DNA of 64,000 nt, taken from Botrytis cinerea B05.10. Taxonomy: Eukaryota; Ascomycota; Leotiomycetes; Helotiales; Sclerotiniaceae. Each line of letters opens with the position of its first letter. Position 1 is the stretch's first letter. Under the pieces are notes generated by a model. That model did no database searches. It saw only the letters and a list, made by a program, of their open reading frames with translations, and had not been told where the DNA came from. The stretch covers positions 2,046,001 through 2,110,000 of the forward strand of contig NC_037310.1 in NCBI RefSeq assembly GCF_000143535.2, in the 5' to 3' direction. This document shows positions 59,882 to 64,000 of this stretch, one piece after another. The translations under genes and the position numbers were made by a program.

Positions 59882-61106
59882 ATGCGTTCCTCAACAATAT
59901 CAGCATCTGCTGTTGTTCTCCTTTCAGGACTTGCCAGTGCACAAACATTCACTGATTGCAACCCAACAGAAAAGAGTAAGTTGGATGACACATTACTTGC
60001 AACTTAAAACTAACAAACATATAGCCTGTCCTTCAGACCCAGCCATTGGAGGCCTTCAAGTGACCGACTTCACCGCTGGAAAGAGTAGTTATTGGGAAGT
60101 CGAAGATGGAACCACCATGTCATACGATGGTACCCTCGGTGCCCAATTCGTCATTAGCACAGCAACCGATGCACCCACTATCAAAAACATTGGATACATC
60201 ATGTTTGGTCGCATCGAGACATGGGTGAGAGCATCAGCCGGAACTGGTATCGTCAGTAGTTTTATTCTCGAATCCGACGATCTCGATGAGATTGATTGGG
60301 AATGGCTCGGTGCCAACAACGCCGAGGCCGAGAACAACTTCTTCGGAAAGGGAAACACGACGACCTATGACCGTGCTCAATACCCAGCAGTCGCTACACC
60401 TATTGACACCTTCCATAACTACACCATTGACTGGACCGCCAAGTCCACCATCTGGTACATCGACGGAGTCGCCGTCCGTACACTCCTTTATGACGACAAA
60501 CAAACTGTAGGCGGAAAGAACTATCCCCAAACCCCCATGTTGGTCAAGATGGGAAGCTGGATCGGATGTGCCAGCAAAGCAGCCGAGACGGATTCCGCCA
60601 CCGCAGGAACCTGCTCCTGGGCTGGCGGAGCCGTCGATCTCACCCAGGGCCCCTTCACTATGTACGTCAAGAACGTCACGATCCAAGACTACGGATGTGC
60701 TACCGAATACACCTACGGCGATCTGACCGGTGACTACACATCCATCAAAGCAACTGGTGGCTGCAGCGCCGACGGATCAGCTGCTTCGCCATCCGCATCC
60801 TCATCCTCTGCTGCATCCGGAAGTTCATCATCTACCAAATCCTCAAGCGGCAGCTCCACCCTAAGCACCGTCACCGGGACCACAAGCGCCATCGCCGTCG
60901 GAACCGCAACCGGCACCGCCACTCTTTCCGCCGGCGAAAAAGCCACCGCTGCCGCCATATCCGGAAGCACAACCAGCTCCTCCACCATCGCCAAAGTAAC
61001 CACCACGTCAGATGCAAACTCGCTCAAGAAGCCCAAGCACGAATACGGCATGATTGATCTTGGCGTGATGGTCTTGGGTCTCGGATTAGGTTATCTCGTT
61101 ATGTAA
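59882..61106 (+). CDS. CRH-type GH16 cell-wall transglycosylase, GPI-anchored
   Basis: Two exons (59882-59975, 60025-61106) give 391 residues. A signal peptide ('[14 protein letters not shown]') precedes mature '[18 protein letters not shown]'. The GH16 catalytic motif is 'DEIDWEWLG', with E120 as nucleophile, D122 and E124 as acid/base. '[14 protein letters not shown]', 'HNYTIDWT' and '[10 protein letters not shown]' are typical of the CRH family. After residue about 290 comes a long Ser/Thr/Ala-rich stalk, then 'SDANS' and a hydrophobic C-terminal end ('[18 protein letters not shown]'), consistent with GPI attachment. CRH enzymes link chitin to beta-1,6- and beta-1,3-glucan in the fungal wall. 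Some Botrytis CRH proteins also trigger plant responses, but I cannot tell which family member this is. The start is the ATG that gives the signal peptide. Confidence 0.92.
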
Positions 61107-62226
61107 ACCTGATAAACGAGAAATTCCAGGAAAGGGATTTCCTCCTTCCTATCGGTTTCCGAGTGCGCGGGAAATTGTACAGTAGGAATTACATGACACA
61201 AGTATGATTCACCAACTGCCATATTCACAGGAGCATGAATGGATTTTTGGGGCGGACGACATCACTTTGAAGCATAGGTTATGATGGACAGTTATTTACT
61301 GTCGATGATGATATACCCACACATGAAGAATTCGAGAGAAGCGCGATTTCAGCATGGCTTATAGAAGAAAGATAGATGAGTAGCTTAGCATTGCATATGG
61401 ACATTGCATCATGGAGGGATGAACGGGGAGTTATTTGTTAATACTGGGGGTTTATTTATACCATTCGGCATGTGTTTATTTATTCATTTATTATATCGCA
61501 GTTTAATGATTGATAGAGGAGAGAAATAAAAGGATTTATGAATATATACTTACTTGCATATGTATGTACCTAGTGTATAGGTGATACCTGATGCAATACT
61601 CCCATGCTCAAACAATCCTATCACTCGTGAATAGTATGGTATGATCAATTCAGATTACGAAGAAATAAAAATAAAAATAGTAATTAGATTCTCAACATCT
61701 CACCAAACCCACCCAATACGATCCTTCGTACTTCTCAATCTCTCAAATCTCATCCCACCTCATCCCATCTCACTTTAACCTCTCCAGCCACAAAACCCAT
61801 CCTTCCAAATTCCAAACCAAAAGTCGTTTGAATTCGAGCAATTCCCTCCATAATCTCAAGCATGCACTGAATCATCCCATCATCCCATCGTCCCATCACC
61901 TCTCTATTGCTCTTTGCATCCACCAGCCGCCATCCCCAACCAAAACCAAAACCTATCCACATTCCCAACCCAATTCCGCGTTTTCTTTTCTTCCCTCTAG
62001 CTCCAACTTCTACTCCCCATCCACCACCATTCTCATCCACACCACGCACGTACACATACCCACCAAACCATTTGCACTTCCACTTCCACTCCCAATCCCC
62101 ACTCCCAACCCTCTCCACCCACACTTACACCCACAAATCCCACAATATCCTCACACCACACCAAATACAATTCCATCTCCCACCATCATCCCGCACAATC
62201 CCTTATTATCCACCATCCATCTAACT

Positions 62227-62245
62227 CCCCCCCCCCCCCCCCCCC
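62227..62245 (+). repeat. Homopolymer run of 19 C
   Basis: Uninterrupted C tract in a C-rich region. Confidence 0.9.
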
Positions 62246-62431
62246 AAACTAACCACCCAAACTAACCGAACAACAACATACACCTACCTACCTACCTACA
62301 AGCCACGCGTTCCCAATATCAAGACCATTATCCCCATTACAATCTACCCCTTACAACCCGCATGAAATTTCCATTCCCATTCACATTCCCATTCACATTC
62401 CCATTCCCACTCCCACTCCCACCTCCAATCC

Positions 62432-62489
62432 CATCCCGCAGTACCCTCAATCTCCATCTCCATCCCGCAGTACCCTCAATCTCCATCTT
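62432..62489 (+). repeat. Two tandem copies of a 29-bp unit
   Basis: 'catcccgcagtaccctcaat' followed by 'ctccatct' starts at 62432 and again at 62461, nearly identical. It is a recent duplication within low-complexity DNA. Confidence 0.85.
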
Positions 62490-62824
62490 CATCTCCAAAC
62501 AATTATCTTTCTATTCTTAAAGCCGCCCCTTCTCCCCACCTCACGAAAAAATCATATATACATACTCGTATTCGTAGGCAGGTACTTATATCCTAATTCG
62601 TATATACATACATATACAGACGTCTGCCACCAGCCCCCAATCAATATCTGTTGCTTACTCCCCTCTTAACAATTCAAAGATCTCGCCCTGATATCCCCAA
62701 CTCTCTCCTCTCTCTAAATATATTCCCTTATTTTCTCTGTGAATATATATATAATATTCATCCCGCCCCTTTCTCCCATTCACATCCCACGAAAGAACAA
62801 CCAGGCACAAATCCTATTCTCACT

Positions 62825-63049
62825 ATGATCACCTCAAAAACCTCAAGTGAATATAAAATTTGGTATCATTATATACGTCATTTCCTTATCAAGTTGGATA
62901 TACTACCATACGAGAAGCCTGGCACTTTACTAGTCCAGCCATTATCTTCCCCTTCCACCCCTAAAGTTACCCAGGTTACACCAGTCCATCCATTGTTGCC
63001 CATCCCATTCCATTCCATTCCACCTAAATGTCCCAAAAGTCCTCCCTGA
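62825..63049 (+). CDS. Possible small protein (74 aa), uncertain
   Basis: The open frame from the ATG at 62825 codes a short basic, aromatic segment ('EYKIWYHYIRHFLIKLDI'), then 'LPYEKPGTLLVQP' and a proline-rich end. The first half looks more protein-like than nearby frames, and the pyrimidine-rich DNA upstream resembles fungal promoters. There is no recognised motif, signal peptide or homologue in memory. It could equally be a chance frame. Confidence 0.25.
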   Translation: MITSKTSSEYKIWYHYIRHFLIKLDILPYEKPGTLLVQPLSSPSTPKVTQVTPVHPLLPIPFHSIPPKCPKSPP

Positions 63050-63779
63050 GACCTTTCAGGAATTCAGTCTACCATCCTACCATTCTCCAATAACACATAT
63101 TCATCCATTCATCCAACCCACGTAACTCCCATCATAATTCTTTTACTCCCCTTCCCCGTCCTTCCTTCAAACTCTCTTATCATCTAAGGTCCTTGCCAAC
63201 TCCTGATTCCCTATTTTCGCAAAAGCCAAACCCTCGCACGCTAAAAATAGATTTAATTCAATAACAGAACTTGAATCTGCTTCAAAAGAAAAACATTCAA
63301 AAGTTTAAAGAAAAAAGTTGGCATTGAGACCAGACCAATAAAGGGATCCAATGCAAAATGTAATATAGAAAAAAAGTATGGGTATAACCTCCTCTCCTTC
63401 CTCTGATATGCTAAAGAACCGATTCGATGCTAATGGTGTTATGAATTGATAATGGTATGTAGTAGATGGCATTGTTCGTTTCCTTGGGGCCGCTCGCGTG
63501 GATGCAAGGTAATGTACAAAAAGTCAAAAGGGTATTGAAAATTTGCTTGCTAATGCTGCACCTGAAAAATCTGAAGAGGAAATAAATATCGTCGTTATTA
63601 TAATTACAGTCGTGTTTTATGTATGTTCTTGTTGGCAATTATAGATACGTCTAGGGCACCTGTCCGAAGTCGTGTATGGTTCGTTGATTCAATCAATGAA
63701 TGATATCTGTCTAATCGAAGAATGATTCTTCGTCGACTAAACCTATAACCCTTTCGTTAATATACGTTATCGGCAGAAA
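63050..63779. other. Intergenic region at right edge
   Basis: No gene is seen; probably the 3' flank of the partial gene that follows on the minus strand. Confidence 0.5.
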
Positions 63780-64000
63780 TCAAAATAATTCCTTACGAGG
63801 ATCATTCTCTTTCAATCTGTTGGTAGATTTCTTCTGTCCCAGCCCCATGCCCATGTTGAACATGCTACTTTCTCTCCTCTTCGATTTAGTAGCCCCGTGT
63901 TGCTGGTCATGGGAAGAAATTCCTAATGTATTGCCTCGACTACCATAATCGGGCCCAGCCATTGCGTTAAACCCAGCAAATCCTGGGCCTTGCTGACCAA
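63780..64000 (-). CDS. C-terminal part of an unrecognised gene, cut by the window edge
   Basis: The minus-strand frame is open to the window edge and ends at a TGA at 63780-63782. The visible 73 residues begin 'GQQGPGFAGFNAMAGPDYG' and continue with a basic Ser/Lys stretch, 'KRRESSMFNMGMGLGQKK', ending 'ENDPRKELF'. It is Gly/Gln-rich, hydrophilic and probably the disordered tail of a larger protein. An in-frame ATG lies at 63962, but the frame stays open and similar in style upstream, so this is more likely the end of a longer gene. Function unknown. Confidence 0.5.
   Translation of the reverse strand, partial: GQQGPGFAGFNAMAGPDYGSRGNTLGISSHDQQHGATKSKRRESSMFNMGMGLGQKKSTNRLKENDPRKELF

Larger units (their letters stand above)
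61107..62824. other. Low-complexity, pyrimidine-rich intergenic region
   Basis: From about 61680 the plus strand is dominated by C, A and T with very little G. It contains a C run, CTAC repeats (62282-62299), CATTCC/CACTCC hexamer-like repeats (about 62365-62425) and a 29-bp tandem duplication. A G-rich minus-strand open frame (61750-62124) is explained by this composition bias. Confidence 0.6.

Noticed and set aside
61750..62124. Minus-strand frame of about 124 residues rich in Gly and Trp
   Set aside because: The first codon is not ATG, and the composition is what the G-rich strand would produce. The last 50 residues look more normal, but there is no supporting context.

Overview
The window is eukaryotic and fungal. 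Almost every gene is broken by short introns (about 45-130 nt) with GTAAGT-type donors and CTNAY branch sites. The gene content is typical of a filamentous ascomycete: fungal rhodopsin-like membrane proteins, a PDR/ABCG multidrug pump, a hybrid histidine kinase, a GPI-anchored CRH-type glycosidase and a PaxM-like monooxygenase. Protein style and AT-rich spacers suggest a leotiomycete such as Botrytis or Sclerotinia, but this is inference. I see no tRNA, rRNA, CRISPR array or intact transposon.

Layout. 1-7 kb: three Rossmann-fold oxidoreductase genes (one NmrA-like, two related atypical extended SDRs) with degenerate repeats, a 21-base G run and a roughly 78-bp tandem repeat in the promoter of the third. 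7.9-12.5 kb: a PDR-type ABC transporter on the minus strand. 12.5-18 kb: a long gap. 18-20 kb: a seven-exon rhodopsin-like membrane protein. 20.6-22.4 kb: an unrecognised protein. 23.2-27.2 kb: a synaptojanin-like phosphoinositide phosphatase (Sac1 plus 5-phosphatase plus proline-rich tail), with one intron that appears to use a GA-AG border. 31.1-33.9 kb: a hybrid histidine kinase. 34.7-36 kb: a secreted class 3 lipase.

40-49 kb: a fumarylacetoacetate-hydrolase-family enzyme, a second rhodopsin-like protein, a BAHD-type acyltransferase and an FAD monooxygenase. These could be a small tailoring or catabolic cluster, but no backbone synthase is visible. 51.6-52 kb: a tiny three-exon LYR protein matching SDHAF1/Sdh6. 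52.1-55.6 kb: a large, mostly disordered Cys/His-containing protein I do not recognise. 59.9-61.1 kb: a CRH-type GH16 cell-wall transglycosylase. 61.1-63.8 kb is low-complexity, pyrimidine-rich DNA, and a partial gene runs off the right edge.

Exon structures were worked out by hand from splice consensus and protein continuity. Every multi-exon model given sums to a whole number of codons. Functional calls rest on motifs read by eye, not on database searches.
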